A stretch of DNA of 64,000 nt from Ruania halotolerans (GCF_021049285.1 NZ_CP088017.1:3049380-3113379); one strand, 5' to 3'. Counted from the stretch's first letter, positions 7,633 through 16,616 are shown. Translations and numbers: made by a program. The notes: generated by a model not told the origin, from the letters alone.

Positions 7633-8571
7633 TCAGCCGAACGCGCCAGACATCGCGAGGGTGGTCACCGCCTCGACGGCACCGCCGATCGCGGCCACAA
7701 CCGACGGTGCGCCGACGTGCTCGGCGAGGGCTCGCATCTTGCCAGCCTTCTTTACCACCTCGCCGGTGTCGCCGCCCTGCTCGACCAGGTCGCGCAACTC
7801 GTCCACGACAGCCACAAGCTTCTCGCGATTGCTGTCGGCATCACCAAGCTCAGAGGCTGCGTCTCGGACCGCGTCGAGCAACTGGATGGCGTCGGCGACG
7901 GTCAGCCCCTTCGACGTTGCCTTCGCCTCGGTCCCGATTGCGACGGGTCCGCTGGGCGCCTGCACCGTGGTGTTGTATTGGGTGCCGATGTGGTGGCTCA
8001 CGGCTGCATCGACCTGGGTTTTGTCCGGCAATTCGGTGAGTGGCGTGTCTGCGGTGAGCTCGGCCACGAGGTCAACCAGGTGAGTTCGAATCTGGCCCAG
8101 GATGCCCGTGAGCGTGGAGCCGGACAGCGCGTAGCGTATGGCCACGATCTGTTGGTACATGTCGAGCTTCGCGTTCCAGATGGCCTGCGCATAGGCAAGG
8201 CCACTCGTCGTGAACGTGAGTGTGCTCGAACCTGCCAGGTCCTCCAGCTCGTCTATGGGCTGACGAAACGGGAGCCGCTCGGGCACGTACTCCCGCGCTT
8301 CCAGTGGGAGCTGCAGACGGTCGAATGGCTGATCAGTTACCCATTTCGCGCCGCTCATCGAGTCGACCTTGATTGGTGGCGACTGGAGAAGCCGGTATTC
8401 CGGGACATCGACATCGGCGCCGTAGCCTTGAAGCTCGTAGCGCGCCCAGGCTTGTAGCGCGTCCGAACCGGTCTCGGCGCCAAGCATGAGGCACTTCCGC
8501 AGCAGTCCGGCGAGCGACTCGGACTCGTCAATGACCCGAGCGCGGAGGGACTGTAAAAGGGTGTCCGTCAT
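7633..8571 (-). CDS. AbiTii-domain abortive infection protein
   Basis: ATG 8571 gives 312 residues. The first 65 match the AbiTii pattern: repeated leucines in SLAGLLRKCLMLG, then LQAWARYELQGYG and a PEYR motif. AbiTii was named from a family linked to abortive infection, in which phage-infected cells stop growing or die. The middle (70-220) is helical. After a VQAPSGPVAIGTEA strand (about 225) the C-terminus has a long helix and an alanine/glycine-rich end (VVAAIGGAVEAVTTLA) that may insert in a membrane. No Shine-Dalgarno is visible, so the message may be leaderless. A divergent gene starts 17 bases away. Confidence 0.65.
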   Translation of the reverse strand: MTDTLLQSLRARVIDESESLAGLLRKCLMLGAETGSDALQAWARYELQGYGADVDVPEYRLLQSPPIKVDSMSGAKWVTDQPFDRLQLPLEAREYVPERLPFRQPIDELEDLAGSSTLTFTTSGLAYAQAIWNAKLDMYQQIVAIRYALSGSTLTGILGQIRTHLVDLVAELTADTPLTELPDKTQVDAAVSHHIGTQYNTTVQAPSGPVAIGTEAKATSKGLTVADAIQLLDAVRDAASELGDADSNREKLVAVVDELRDLVEQGGDTGEVVKKAGKMRALAEHVGAPSVVAAIGGAVEAVTTLAMSGAFG

Positions 8572-8587
8572 GGTCGGAGCGTAGGGT

Positions 8588-8941
8588 ATGCCACCGACAC
8601 TGGTGCGCAATACGTCTGCAAGTGACGAGCCGTCGCTACACTTGCTGGGCATGGGCGGAATTCGCATCGGCGCTGATACCAGGATCGACGGCGTGCTTGA
8701 CGCCACGCTAGACCGGGTCCGTGCACTTCTAGAAGACCCTCCGACACCAGGTGGCGGCTTCTGGCTTGCCGGGCCGTATGAGCTGTACCGCAACGACGAG
8801 CGGGTCCTGCCCGACCCGTCGCACGGGCACCAGCGCCTATGGGTATCCACGAGCCAGCAGGTGTCGCTGTGGTACGACCGGCCGCTGCACGACGACCCGG
8901 ACGTGGTCGCCGAGGACGAGACCACGGTCTACATCGGCTGA
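8588..8941 (+). CDS. Small hypothetical protein divergent from AbiTii
   Basis: ATG 8588 has GGAG eight bases ahead and gives 117 residues; ATG 8651 would give 96, and the sequence after it (GGIRIGADTRIDGVLDATLD) looks more protein-like. The C-terminal half carries several tryptophans and tyrosines and acidic patches (WVSTSQQVSLWYDRPLHDD). No domain is recognised. The gene shares its start region with the AbiTii gene and overlaps the end of the next, convergent gene by 13 bases. Function unknown. Confidence 0.5.
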   Translation: MPPTLVRNTSASDEPSLHLLGMGGIRIGADTRIDGVLDATLDRVRALLEDPPTPGGGFWLAGPYELYRNDERVLPDPSHGHQRLWVSTSQQVSLWYDRPLHDDPDVVAEDETTVYIG

Positions 8942-9576
8942 CCGGGTTCGACCCTGGGAGTTTGCAACCGCTTCAGGCCCTTCACGGCGCCGGTCAGGTT
9001 ATCCACCGACTTCCTGATGTGATGGAGTGATCCGTCGGGGGCGTCCCGAGACTCTCGCCAATCGTTCACGTCCAGGTTGAACTCGACTGGGTCAAGAGGG
9101 CCGTGAGGCCCATGTCCCTCGATTCGCACTCGGTACACCTGGGGCGCGTCATCGGCCAGCAGCCGGTGGCCTGGACCGATGGACCAACGGACCACGCGCC
9201 CGGGTGAGAGTGAGCGAATGCCGTTGGCAAGACGGCGTTGCGCTGCTTCAACTCGAGCGCCGTACTCGGTGCCCTCCACGAGCGGCGGCGAGAACACCAC
9301 ACGGACGTCCGTCGCAACAGTCGTTCCTGAGTTGGCGAGCACGATGTGCAGCATCGTGCCCTGCTGCATGTCGGGCAACACATCAGCCCAGACGTACGGC
9401 TGCACCGCCTGCCGCGCGAGTTCGCGCTGGAGTTCAGTTTGCGCACGCTGCACCTCGGTCTGGTCCTCCGCCGCCTTGGCCTGTCGCTTGGCTGAGTTCG
9501 CAGCGCGGGCGGTGTAGAGCAGAGCCACAACCGCCACGACAGCGCTGACGAGAGCTACCCACGCTGCACCATCCAT
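8929..9576 (-). CDS. Membrane-anchored hypothetical protein with coiled coil
   Basis: ATG 9576 gives 215 residues. Residues 4-22 form an N-terminal membrane helix (AWVALVSAVVAVVALLYTA), followed by a coiled coil rich in Q, A and E (about 25-55) and a beta-sandwich-like domain (about 60-175, including LHIVLANSGTTVATDVRVVF). Proteins of this layout are common in mobile elements and defence islands, without known activity. A cytoplasmic C-terminal domain is likely because the segment after the helix is basic (SAKRQAK). Confidence 0.6.
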   Translation of the reverse strand: MDGAAWVALVSAVVAVVALLYTARAANSAKRQAKAAEDQTEVQRAQTELQRELARQAVQPYVWADVLPDMQQGTMLHIVLANSGTTVATDVRVVFSPPLVEGTEYGARVEAAQRRLANGIRSLSPGRVVRWSIGPGHRLLADDAPQVYRVRIEGHGPHGPLDPVEFNLDVNDWRESRDAPDGSLHHIRKSVDNLTGAVKGLKRLQTPRVEPGQPM

Positions 9577-9692
9577 AGTCTGGATGTTGGCACAGGCCCT
9601 CCAAACGAGGGAAGGGGCGTTGCCATCACGGCGTTGCAGCATCGACGGAGCCGTGGTCCGGCAGGGCTCCTGCGCGCGACCATGACCCCCAT

Positions 9693-9712
9693 CCTCTCGC
9701 GCGCGCGAGAGG
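9693..9712. repeat. 20-base perfect palindrome
   Basis: CCTCTCGCGC and its exact complement form a perfect palindrome of 20 bases. A weaker inverted repeat (CCTGGC and GCCAGG) follows within 30 bases, and a strong terminator hairpin lies 80 bases further. The cluster sits between the capsid remnant and the membrane-anchored gene, where no gene of good quality is seen. Confidence 0.5.
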
Positions 9713-9793
9713 CGTACCGGGCCCTGGCGGCGGTAGAGGCCAGGCCCTTTAGGCCGCTCTCGGTCCGTCTCGTGAAACCTCGTGGGGGTATGA

Positions 9794-9832
9794 CAGAGCC
9801 CCTCCACCCGGGCGACGAGTGAAGGGGCTCTG
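9794..9832 (-). terminator. Terminator of the capsid remnant
   Basis: CAGAGCCCCTCCAC (9794-9807) pairs with GTGAAGGGGCTCTG (9819-9832) with one mismatch, leaving a loop of 11 bases. It starts 10 bases beyond the stop codon of the capsid-derived gene on the same strand. Confidence 0.6.
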
Positions 9833-9841
9833 CCGGTCCGG

Positions 9842-10390
9842 TCAGGCGCCGCTCAGCGCCATCCGGACGGCGTCGTGCGCCTTCGTCACGTCCAAGTTGA
9901 ACCTGCCCTCGACGCGGGCCACCAGCTGATTGCGGGTGAACTTATCGCCGGACGTGCCCCACTCGGCCCGGACTCCGGCTCCGTCGGTGGAGAGCTGGAC
10001 CGAGTCGGCGCCGACCACGTAACCGTCTCCGGTGGCGAGGCCCGGCACCACCACGTAGCGGGTGCCACAGACTGTCGACGCCGCCGGGTCAATGGCCCCG
10101 CCGAGGTCGAACGCACCCGAGGCGTTGCGGTTGGTTTCCAACCCGAGCGCGTCGGTCGCGGACAGGTGGCCAGCCTTGGCACCACCGTCGCCCCGTCCGC
10201 TGATCGCCTGTACGAGCGCGGCGCTCCGCTCGGCCGCTTCGATATTGGCCTTGAGCTCCTTGCCCTTGGCGAGGTGACCATCGAGCTCCGCCTTCTCGGC
10301 GTGGGTGAGGTCACGGTTGGCGCTCTTGGCGCCGTCGAGGATGTCGGTCGCGGCCTTGATGGTGGCGGCGAGCTGCTGCTTGAGGTTCAC
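9842..10390 (-). CDS. HK97-type major capsid protein with internal deletion
   Basis: GTG 10390 follows GGAAGAGG with six bases of spacing and gives 182 residues. Residues 1-60 are the coiled-coil delta/scaffold region of HK97-type capsid proteins (LKQQLAATIKAATDILDG, then LTHAEKAELDGHLAKGKEL). The last 75 residues match the family's C-terminus (VVGADSVQLSTDGAGVRAEW, then NQLVARVEGRFNLDV). Usual capsid proteins have about 280-400 residues; the A- and P-domain core between these ends is missing, yet the frame is intact. It is probably a deletion product of a decaying prophage. A domesticated assembly interferer is an untested alternative. Confidence 0.6.
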   Translation of the reverse strand: MNLKQQLAATIKAATDILDGAKSANRDLTHAEKAELDGHLAKGKELKANIEAAERSAALVQAISGRGDGGAKAGHLSATDALGLETNRNASGAFDLGGAIDPAASTVCGTRYVVVPGLATGDGYVVGADSVQLSTDGAGVRAEWGTSGDKFTRNQLVARVEGRFNLDVTKAHDAVRMALSGA

Positions 10391-10939
10391 GGTGAACCTC
10401 TTCCTGCCCCAGGTGTCGGGGCGGTAGCGCCCACGGGGCGCGATGAGTGAGGAACCCGCTGACGGCCACCGACGGACGCGGCACTGGAGGCACGCGCTGG
10501 CCGGGGGCAAGCACAGATCGAGCGGGGTTTGTGAAGACGAACGGGCTGACCCTCTGCTCCGCAGACGCGGCCCGTGGGCTCCTCGGCCTCAAGCGTCGGT
10601 ATGACCGCTGACTTGCACTCACGGCGGTCCGGCCTTGTCCCGGAGGATCCTCGGCCGGACCGGACCGCTACACCTACTATGCCTCGCACAGGCGCGCTAT
10701 CGCGGCTCAACCCGCAAACATCCGCATCCCAGTGGTCCGCCGCCTCCGGGCGAGCCCACACACCGCCTCCGCCTCGCCGGTCAGATCGCGGCGAGTGGTG
10801 ATCCGCATCGTGTGCTGGGCGTCATGCGGCGCGCGCAGAGTGGATCTGCAGAGCCAGGGCGAGAGACCGCCGTCGGCAATCACGCGCACCTCGCCCCAGG
10901 CAGCCGCCCCGCCGCAGTGAGACCCAAGCGACCCCAGAA
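10391..10939. other. Intergenic stretch without a supported gene
   Basis: Several overlapping frames exist on both strands here, but none has a ribosome-binding site with coding bias or a recognisable domain. In a complete phage this side would carry the prohead protease and portal genes, and nothing of them is visible. The right edge of the prophage remnant therefore lies in or near this stretch. No tRNA-like attachment site was seen. Confidence 0.4.
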
Positions 10940-11059
10940 TCACCCGGGCGCTCGGCTGGAGTCCACCCCATCAGCGGTGCTCATCGTGCTGTATCGGATA
11001 TCGCTGATGATGGCCGCGGCGTCGTCGCGGATCTCCGGGTAGAGCAGCCATCTCACCAT
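10940..11059 (-). CDS. Possible 39-residue protein coupled to the MFS exporter
   Basis: The stop of the exporter gene and ATG 11059 overlap as TGATG, the usual arrangement of coupled genes. The frame gives 39 residues beginning MVRWLLYPEIRDDAAAIISD and has mostly G/C third positions. No domain is recognised. It may be a real small gene, or the stub of a longer coupled gene cut off by the island to its left. Confidence 0.35.
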   Translation of the reverse strand: MVRWLLYPEIRDDAAAIISDIRYSTMSTADGVDSSRAPG

Positions 11060-12480
11060 CACGCTGCCCCCGGCGCGACGACCGCGCGACGCCTGATCCC
11101 CGCAGCGGTCCCGAACAGCACCGCCAGCGCGGCAGCGACCACTGGCACGATCAACGCCCGCTGATAGTCCACGGCACTCGCATCGGCATGGTGGCCACCG
11201 GCCAGCACGATGGTGACCACGGACACCCCGAGGGCCGCGCCGAACTGGAAGGCGGTGTAGACCACGCCGCCGGCGACCCCGTGCTCACCCTCGGCCACCC
11301 CTTCGGCGGCCGCCGAGGTGAGCGGACCGTAGACGAGCGCGAACATCACCGCCACCAGTACTAACGAGGGGAACAGTTCCCAGTACCCCCAGGCGTCATC
11401 GAGCCGAAGCGCCAGTGCGAACGCGGCGAGCCCAGCCAGCAAGCCTGCCACCATCACCGCAACATTGCCGAACCGGGCCACGAGCCGGTGCGTGAGTAGG
11501 GGTGCCAGGAGCATGTCCAGGCCCATCACTGCGAAGGTCAGACCTGTCGCGAGCGGGCTCCAGCCCCGGAACTCCTGCAGGTACAGGGTGATCACGAACT
11601 GGAACGCGAAGAACGCGCCAACGAACAGCAGCCCGGCCATACTCACGCGAAGCAGCAGACCCTCGCGTAGCACTCCCAGGCGCAGCAGCGGATCGCGCAC
11701 CCGGCGCTCGATCGTCACGAAGACCGCCAACAGCACCGCCGCTACTGCCAGGGCGGCGAGTCCGGACCGCACATCCTGTTCTTCGCCCAGGGTCACGATG
11801 CCGTAGATCAGCGCGATCATCGCCAGCGTGAGGGTGATCGCTCCACCGACGTCGAATCCTGCCCGCGGCACGGTGGAAGCCACATCGGCCCGGATCACCT
11901 TCCGGCCCGCCAGCCACAGCAAGGCACCAATGAGGACCGGTGCGAAGAACACCCACCGCCAGCTGGCGTTGGTGAGCAGGCCGCCGACCATGACGCCGAG
12001 CGTGAACCCGCCCGCGCCGATTGCTCCGTAGATCGCGAGTGCTCGATTGCGTAGTGGCTCCTCGGGAAAGCTCGTGGTGAGCAGGCTGAAGCCCGCTGGT
12101 GTCATGAACCCGGCGGTGGCACCCGTGACGAATCGGGCGAGGATCAACACCCAGGCGTCCTGCGCAAGTCCACCCAGACCGGAGAAGAGGACGAAAAGCA
12201 CCAGGGCGGCGAGGAACACCCGACGCCGTCCCAACAGATCGGCGGCGCGGCCGCCGAAGATCATGAAACCGCCGTAGGCCAGCACATAGGCGCTGATCAC
12301 CCAGTGCGCCGATCCGCTGGCGAGGCCGATGTCGGCAGCGATGGCGGGGATCGCGACGTTGAGCATCGCGATGTCGATCCCCTCAAGGAACAGGGCACCG
12401 CACACCACTACCAGGACCGCCCAGGCCGCCCGCCTTGTCTGCGCGGGTGCTGGCGACTGCGTCGCCACTGTTTCGCTCAC
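11059..12480 (-). CDS. DHA2-type MFS multidrug exporter
   Basis: The protein has about 473 residues and 14 predicted membrane helices. Motif A is visible as GRAADLLGRRR after helix 2, and helix 1 carries the ALFLEGIDIAMLNVAIPAI pattern typical of DHA2 exporters that use the proton gradient to expel drugs. A ribosome-binding site AAGGAG directly abuts ATG 12486, so GTG 12480, six bases after it, is the better start (MSETVATQSP). A HxlR regulator is divergent. That pairing suggests induction by the exported compound. Confidence 0.85.
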   Translation of the reverse strand: MSETVATQSPAPAQTRRAAWAVLVVVCGALFLEGIDIAMLNVAIPAIAADIGLASGSAHWVISAYVLAYGGFMIFGGRAADLLGRRRVFLAALVLFVLFSGLGGLAQDAWVLILARFVTGATAGFMTPAGFSLLTTSFPEEPLRNRALAIYGAIGAGGFTLGVMVGGLLTNASWRWVFFAPVLIGALLWLAGRKVIRADVASTVPRAGFDVGGAITLTLAMIALIYGIVTLGEEQDVRSGLAALAVAAVLLAVFVTIERRVRDPLLRLGVLREGLLLRVSMAGLLFVGAFFAFQFVITLYLQEFRGWSPLATGLTFAVMGLDMLLAPLLTHRLVARFGNVAVMVAGLLAGLAAFALALRLDDAWGYWELFPSLVLVAVMFALVYGPLTSAAAEGVAEGEHGVAGGVVYTAFQFGAALGVSVVTIVLAGGHHADASAVDYQRALIVPVVAAALAVLFGTAAGIRRRAVVAPGAA

Positions 12481-12512
12481 GACCATCTCCTTGAATATGC
12501 CCACAGTCACTA

Positions 12513-12524
12513 CTTGTAACCAAG
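12513..12524. promoter_or_regulatory. Probable HxlR operator between exporter and regulator
   Basis: CTTG and CAAG form a dyad around TAAC in the short gap between the divergent exporter and HxlR genes. A symmetric site at this place is what a dimeric winged-helix repressor controlling both genes would bind. This is inference from position and symmetry. Confidence 0.4.
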
Positions 12525-12548
12525 AGGATGATGGGTCACCATTGAGTG

Positions 12549-13019
12549 ATGGCACAAGAAGGCACTATGAGGTCACCCGGTCTCCCTGAGGTAACCGACC
12601 CGGCGCCCGCGTCAGCAGCGGACGAGAAGAAGTGGGAGGCATTCCAGTGGGACGCGAGGGAAGACTGTGAGGTCCGGCAGATCCTGGACCGCATTGCCGA
12701 CAAGTGGTCCTTGCTGGTGATCGCACTCCTGGAGGAGGAGACGCTGCGGTTCGGCGAGCTCGCCCGCAAGGTCGACGGCATCAGCAAACGCATGCTGACT
12801 GTGACTCTTCGCAACCTCGAACGCGACGGCCTGATCCAACGCACTATCTACGCTGAGGTTCCGCCTCGCGTCGAGTACCGCCTCTCACCCCTGGGGTGCA
12901 CGCTTATCGGCACCATCCAAGCCCTCGTGTTGTGGACCGAAGAACACCAGCAGCAGATCATCGCCGCCAGAGCAGCCTTCGATGCACAACTCGAGGCCCG
13001 CGCCGAACCAACGAACTGA
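12549..13019 (+). CDS. HxlR-family transcriptional regulator
   Basis: The 156-residue protein carries a HxlR winged-helix domain at about 35-130. Visible family features are CEVRQILDRIADKWSLLVI, the recognition region LRFGELARKVDGISKRMLTV and the wing (PRVEYRLSPLG). The cysteine before the first helix may sense electrophiles or oxidation, as in other HxlR members. ATG 12567, with AGAAGG four bases ahead, is an alternative start. It is divergent from the MFS exporter and probably represses it. Confidence 0.85.
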   Translation: MAQEGTMRSPGLPEVTDPAPASAADEKKWEAFQWDAREDCEVRQILDRIADKWSLLVIALLEEETLRFGELARKVDGISKRMLTVTLRNLERDGLIQRTIYAEVPPRVEYRLSPLGCTLIGTIQALVLWTEEHQQQIIAARAAFDAQLEARAEPTN

Positions 13020-13247
13020 GCGGGATTCGTGGCAGCACGCACAACGTCAGCTCCGCGGCCGACGCCGATTCACGCCGAAGGCATCCCAACTCCTACAGTG
13101 AGCCGGCCCTTGGTCGCGCTCACGCGCTCCTGCGATTCGTCTCGGTGAGGCAGACTCGATTGACGATGGTGACACTCTTCTGGGGCAACCGTGCCCCGAC
13201 GGCCCACTATCGTGATCGTGCTCGACGAGCCTCGGGAGGTGTACACG

Positions 13248-15014
13248 GTGAGCAACGCACCTGACCTCGACGACGCCACAGAGATCACGGCGGAGGATGC
13301 CGACGCGTTGGCGCGTGTGCGAGCCGGTGACGTCGAGGCGTTCTCGCAGATCTACCGGCGCCACCAACGCGCCGCGCTCGCGACCGCCCGCAGGGTCGTG
13401 GGTGAGTCCGCGGCAGACGACGCCGTGCAGGTCGGATTTCTGCAGGTGTTGCAAGCTGTACGCGCTGGCGGCGGACCCCGCGACCATGTCCGGGCCTACA
13501 TCACCACTTCTGTTCGGCGGGCCGCTGTACGTATGCACTCTCGTGGCCGTCGAGACGGTCTTGAGGCCGGGGATGTGTTCGACTCGCGCGAGGAGGCAGC
13601 ACCCCAGTCTGAAGGTCTCGTGCTCGACCGGCTCCTCCTTGTCCAGGCGTTCGGAACATTGCCTGAGCGGTGGCGGCAGATCCTCTGGCTCGTGGATGTG
13701 GAGGGCCGCCCGCTTGCTGAGGTGGGGGCCGAGTTCGGGCTGAACGCCAGCGCCGCAGGCGCACTCGCCTATCGCGCCCGAGAGCGGCTGCGCACCGCGT
13801 GGCTTGAGTCCCACCTCAACTCCGCGAGTGCACCTCCTGAGTGCCGAGGTGTGGTCGACTCGCTCGCGTCCTGGCAGCGCGGAAAGCTGACCGCCCGACG
13901 ATCCCGCGTCGTCGAGGATCACCTCGAGGACTGTGCGCGTTGCCGAGCAGTGCTCTTCGATCTCACTCATGCGGCCGCTCGCCTCAACCAGGCAGGACTC
14001 GCCCTCATCCTCGCCGGTGTCGTTCCGAACCTCGCGCTGCCTGCCAAGGGGCCGCTGCACGTCTCCCGGCCGCGCGGGAAGGCGATCGTCGCGGCCGCGG
14101 TGGTCGCGGTGCTCCTCACGATCCTCATTCCCGCCATTGCGACCGACCAGTCGCCTCCGCCGCGCAACCCACCGGCCGCGGTCGCGCCCTCACAAGATGC
14201 CCCGACCACAGACGCGGACTCGAGTGCAGGCGCGGGAACGGGCTCAGACACCGGTCGCGGATCGATACAGGGGACCGGCCCGCTCCCCGAGGATCCGACG
14301 GCAGGACAACCGGAACCGGACGACCCAGCCGACGGTGCCACGACGGAACCCGTGGCACCGCAACCGCCCCGCACGACGACTCCAGACTCCTCGCCTGAGC
14401 CCGACACCACCCCGAGCCCAGAACCGACCGACTCTTCGGTGGAACTCGACCCACCGACCATCACGGCGTTCAACGCAGCCGCCTACCATGTGATCCCTCT
14501 CCTCGAGGGAACAGGAGTACCTGGAGCCGACGTGGAACTCGTGGACGGCCAGGGTGCGGTCGTCGCCACAGCCGTGGTGGGAGCTGACGGAACATGGTCG
14601 GCCCTGCCTGAAGACGTTCCGGCCGGGGACGGGATCACTTTTCGTGCCCGCCATGTCGATGGCGATCAGGTCTCCGCACTCAGCGAGGCAAGCGGGCCGG
14701 TGGACTTTCTCGCCCCGTTGATCACCAGCATCGACGAGGGCGACGAGGTGCCGTTGGAGAACTCCGACGTCAACAGCAACGGCGAACTCGACGACGTCAT
14801 CGTCACCATCGTCGCGGATGCTGGGCACGGCATCCAGTTCCGGAACAACGGCGCGCTCGCGACCGCTGTTCACGAGGCCACGGGCTCGCCCACCAACTTC
14901 GTCAGCAGCCCGCAGGCAGTCGGGCCGTCGACTCTCGAGATTCGCTACGTCGATCTCGATTCAGGTGCCGAAGGCGCATGGAACTCAGTGAGCTTTCAGG
15001 TGATCGACCCGTAA
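13248..15014 (+). CDS. ECF sigma factor fused to zinc-finger, membrane and Ig-like domains
   Basis: GTG 13248 follows GGGAGG with seven bases of spacing and gives 588 residues. Sigma region 2 lies at about 18-90 and region 4 at about 125-190 (LPERWRQILWLVDVEGRPLA). A zinc-binding anti-sigma-like segment follows, with HLEDCARC at 225-232. One membrane helix (about 280-299) leads into a long Pro/Thr/Asp-rich linker and an Ig-like domain from about 402 (PPTITAFNAAAYHVIPLLEG). The N-terminal sigma part would be cytoplasmic and held at the membrane, to be freed by proteolysis. A second gene of the same design is at 16617-18440. Confidence 0.8.
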   Translation: MSNAPDLDDATEITAEDADALARVRAGDVEAFSQIYRRHQRAALATARRVVGESAADDAVQVGFLQVLQAVRAGGGPRDHVRAYITTSVRRAAVRMHSRGRRDGLEAGDVFDSREEAAPQSEGLVLDRLLLVQAFGTLPERWRQILWLVDVEGRPLAEVGAEFGLNASAAGALAYRARERLRTAWLESHLNSASAPPECRGVVDSLASWQRGKLTARRSRVVEDHLEDCARCRAVLFDLTHAAARLNQAGLALILAGVVPNLALPAKGPLHVSRPRGKAIVAAAVVAVLLTILIPAIATDQSPPPRNPPAAVAPSQDAPTTDADSSAGAGTGSDTGRGSIQGTGPLPEDPTAGQPEPDDPADGATTEPVAPQPPRTTTPDSSPEPDTTPSPEPTDSSVELDPPTITAFNAAAYHVIPLLEGTGVPGADVELVDGQGAVVATAVVGADGTWSALPEDVPAGDGITFRARHVDGDQVSALSEASGPVDFLAPLITSIDEGDEVPLENSDVNSNGELDDVIVTIVADAGHGIQFRNNGALATAVHEATGSPTNFVSSPQAVGPSTLEIRYVDLDSGAEGAWNSVSFQVIDP

Positions 15015-15066
15015 GCGAGGATGCGCGCTCAGCGCCGAAGCACGGCGATCTAGCGGACCGCGGGGG

Positions 15067-15333
15067 TTAGGGGGCCCGGCGTTCCTTCGCCTTCTCCCAC
15101 GCCGTCAACTGCCGCTCCAGGCCGCGCATCAGTTCCCACGCCTGCGCGGTGGGGATCCGAACGCGAGCAACCACCTCGGCGGAGCTTCCCTCACTCGCCG
15201 GTGGCGCCGTCATCGTGCTGAAATCGAGAACGAACGAGTCGGATGTGTGCCACAGCCGCGCGAAGTCCGCGAAGACTCCCACGTGCATATCCTCTGGAAC
15301 GGTGATCGCAAGGTCGCGCTTTTCTGAGTTCAC
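15067..15333 (-). CDS. DUF3467-family protein
   Basis: GTG 15333, with GGAGG four bases ahead, gives 88 residues. The pattern AITVPEDMHVGVFADFARLW, then SDSFVLDFS, then a proline-flanked break and ARVRIPTAQAWELMRGLERQ matches DUF3467. This family of small proteins of unknown function often lies near phage, gliding or secretion genes. It sits in the group between two membrane-bound sigma factors. Longer starts exist upstream but have no better ribosome-binding site. Confidence 0.7.
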   Translation of the reverse strand: MNSEKRDLAITVPEDMHVGVFADFARLWHTSDSFVLDFSTMTAPPASEGSSAEVVARVRIPTAQAWELMRGLERQLTAWEKAKERRAP

Positions 15334-15622
15334 TGAGCCTCCACTCGTGACGTACCCGGATGACGAACCACCATCGTCGCAGGTACTCCTCATCACTCGT
15401 CGGCATTAGCACCGTACCGGCCACCCCAGCCGTCAGCACCTCTACGGGCGCGCGGCGCCGACACCTCGAGACCAGGTCCGTGAGCTCGCCTGTGACACAT
15501 CTCATAGCCCTTTCGCGTGGTCAACGTGCGCCTGACGGTGTCTCACATAACGACGCCACCGCCTACCGGATTCGAGGAACTGACGTGAAAGGGCCACCAC
15601 CGGAACCCGTACCGGATTCACC

Positions 15623-15865
15623 ATGACGCACGAGATCCCCACTCTTCATCGACCTGCCCATATCGACCGCGCCCAGTGGTACTGCTGGGTGCTGAGTCAG
15701 TTCGTCTCCCCCGAGGCGTGGGAACTGCTCACCACCACAGAAGCAGAAGACCTGGCCGCGATGATCGATCGCGTCTCCGCGGCGGTGAACGCGGCTCAGC
15801 CCGATGTCGATCCGTCACTCCTCTACGACTCGTTCGAGAACCCTTCCGGCCACAACGCTCGCTAG
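15623..15865 (+). CDS. Small hypothetical protein
   Basis: ATG 15623 begins an 80-residue soluble protein with two helical stretches (RAQWYCWVLSQFVSPEAWEL, then EAEDLAAMIDRVSAAVNAA). No clear ribosome-binding site is seen, but codon use is normal for this DNA. The end overlaps the convergent TetR gene by four bases. Family not recognised. Confidence 0.5.
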   Translation: MTHEIPTLHRPAHIDRAQWYCWVLSQFVSPEAWELLTTTEAEDLAAMIDRVSAAVNAAQPDVDPSLLYDSFENPSGHNAR

Positions 15866-16470
15866 ATCGAGATCGACGACCCGCCCGCACCCTGCGTGTG
15901 GACGAGTGGCAGGAACTCCGTGTTCCACGCCTCGGCCAGAAATTTCTCTGCACCCTCGGCGGTTCGCGGTCGGTGGATCGCAAAATCCAGCAACGTCACG
16001 CCGAGTGCTTCTCGGACAATCGCGTGCGCGCGAGTCTCCTGGGCGCGAATCGCTGTGTCCTGGTCGGAACCGATCAACTGGTCGACATGCGTAGCCAGCC
16101 TCTGCACAATGCGATTCGCGAGCGGCGTGCCCTCACCGATGCTACGGAATGCGTAGTGCAGGTAGGGCACCAGCATCGATCGATCGCATCCATGCAGCTT
16201 CGCCGCGCCTTGGGCACCGAAATAGGTCGGGAGTGCGTGGTCGATCACCGCGGCAACCCGACGGTCACACTCGTCCCGAAGGCCGTTCTTGCCGCCGAAG
16301 TGATATTGCACGAGTCCGGTTGCCGCGTCCGCACGAGCGGCGATCGAGCGGATACCCACGCCGAACCCCTGGAGCCCGAACACGGCGAGGGCGGCGGAGA
16401 TGACGCGCTCTTTGGTCGGCGGCGTCGAAGGCGTGGTCGGACGTATCGGCACTGTGCAGTTCCTCCGCAT
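15862..16470 (-). CDS. TetR-family transcriptional regulator
   Basis: The 202-residue protein has a TetR DNA-binding domain at about 18-65, with ERVISAALAVFGLQGFGVGI followed by the recognition helix in TGLVQYHFGGKNGL. The C-terminal ligand domain is helical. It lies between two sigma-anti-sigma fusion genes and could control one of them. Its ligand cannot be told from sequence. The start could be a few residues further in, but the helix-turn-helix is complete either way. Confidence 0.85.
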   Translation of the reverse strand: MRRNCTVPIRPTTPSTPPTKERVISAALAVFGLQGFGVGIRSIAARADAATGLVQYHFGGKNGLRDECDRRVAAVIDHALPTYFGAQGAAKLHGCDRSMLVPYLHYAFRSIGEGTPLANRIVQRLATHVDQLIGSDQDTAIRAQETRAHAIVREALGVTLLDFAIHRPRTAEGAEKFLAEAWNTEFLPLVHTQGAGGSSISI

Positions 16471-16616
16471 CTCAGGCGCGCCGGGTCCTCACCGGCAACG
16501 GTGCCGGGATGTCCGGCTACCTACTCAGACACAGCGGACGGCATCGGTATGACGCGGCGAACGGAGAGAGATACATCACGCGATGCTGGATCGTGGTGCC
16601 ACAAGGACAGCTGCGG

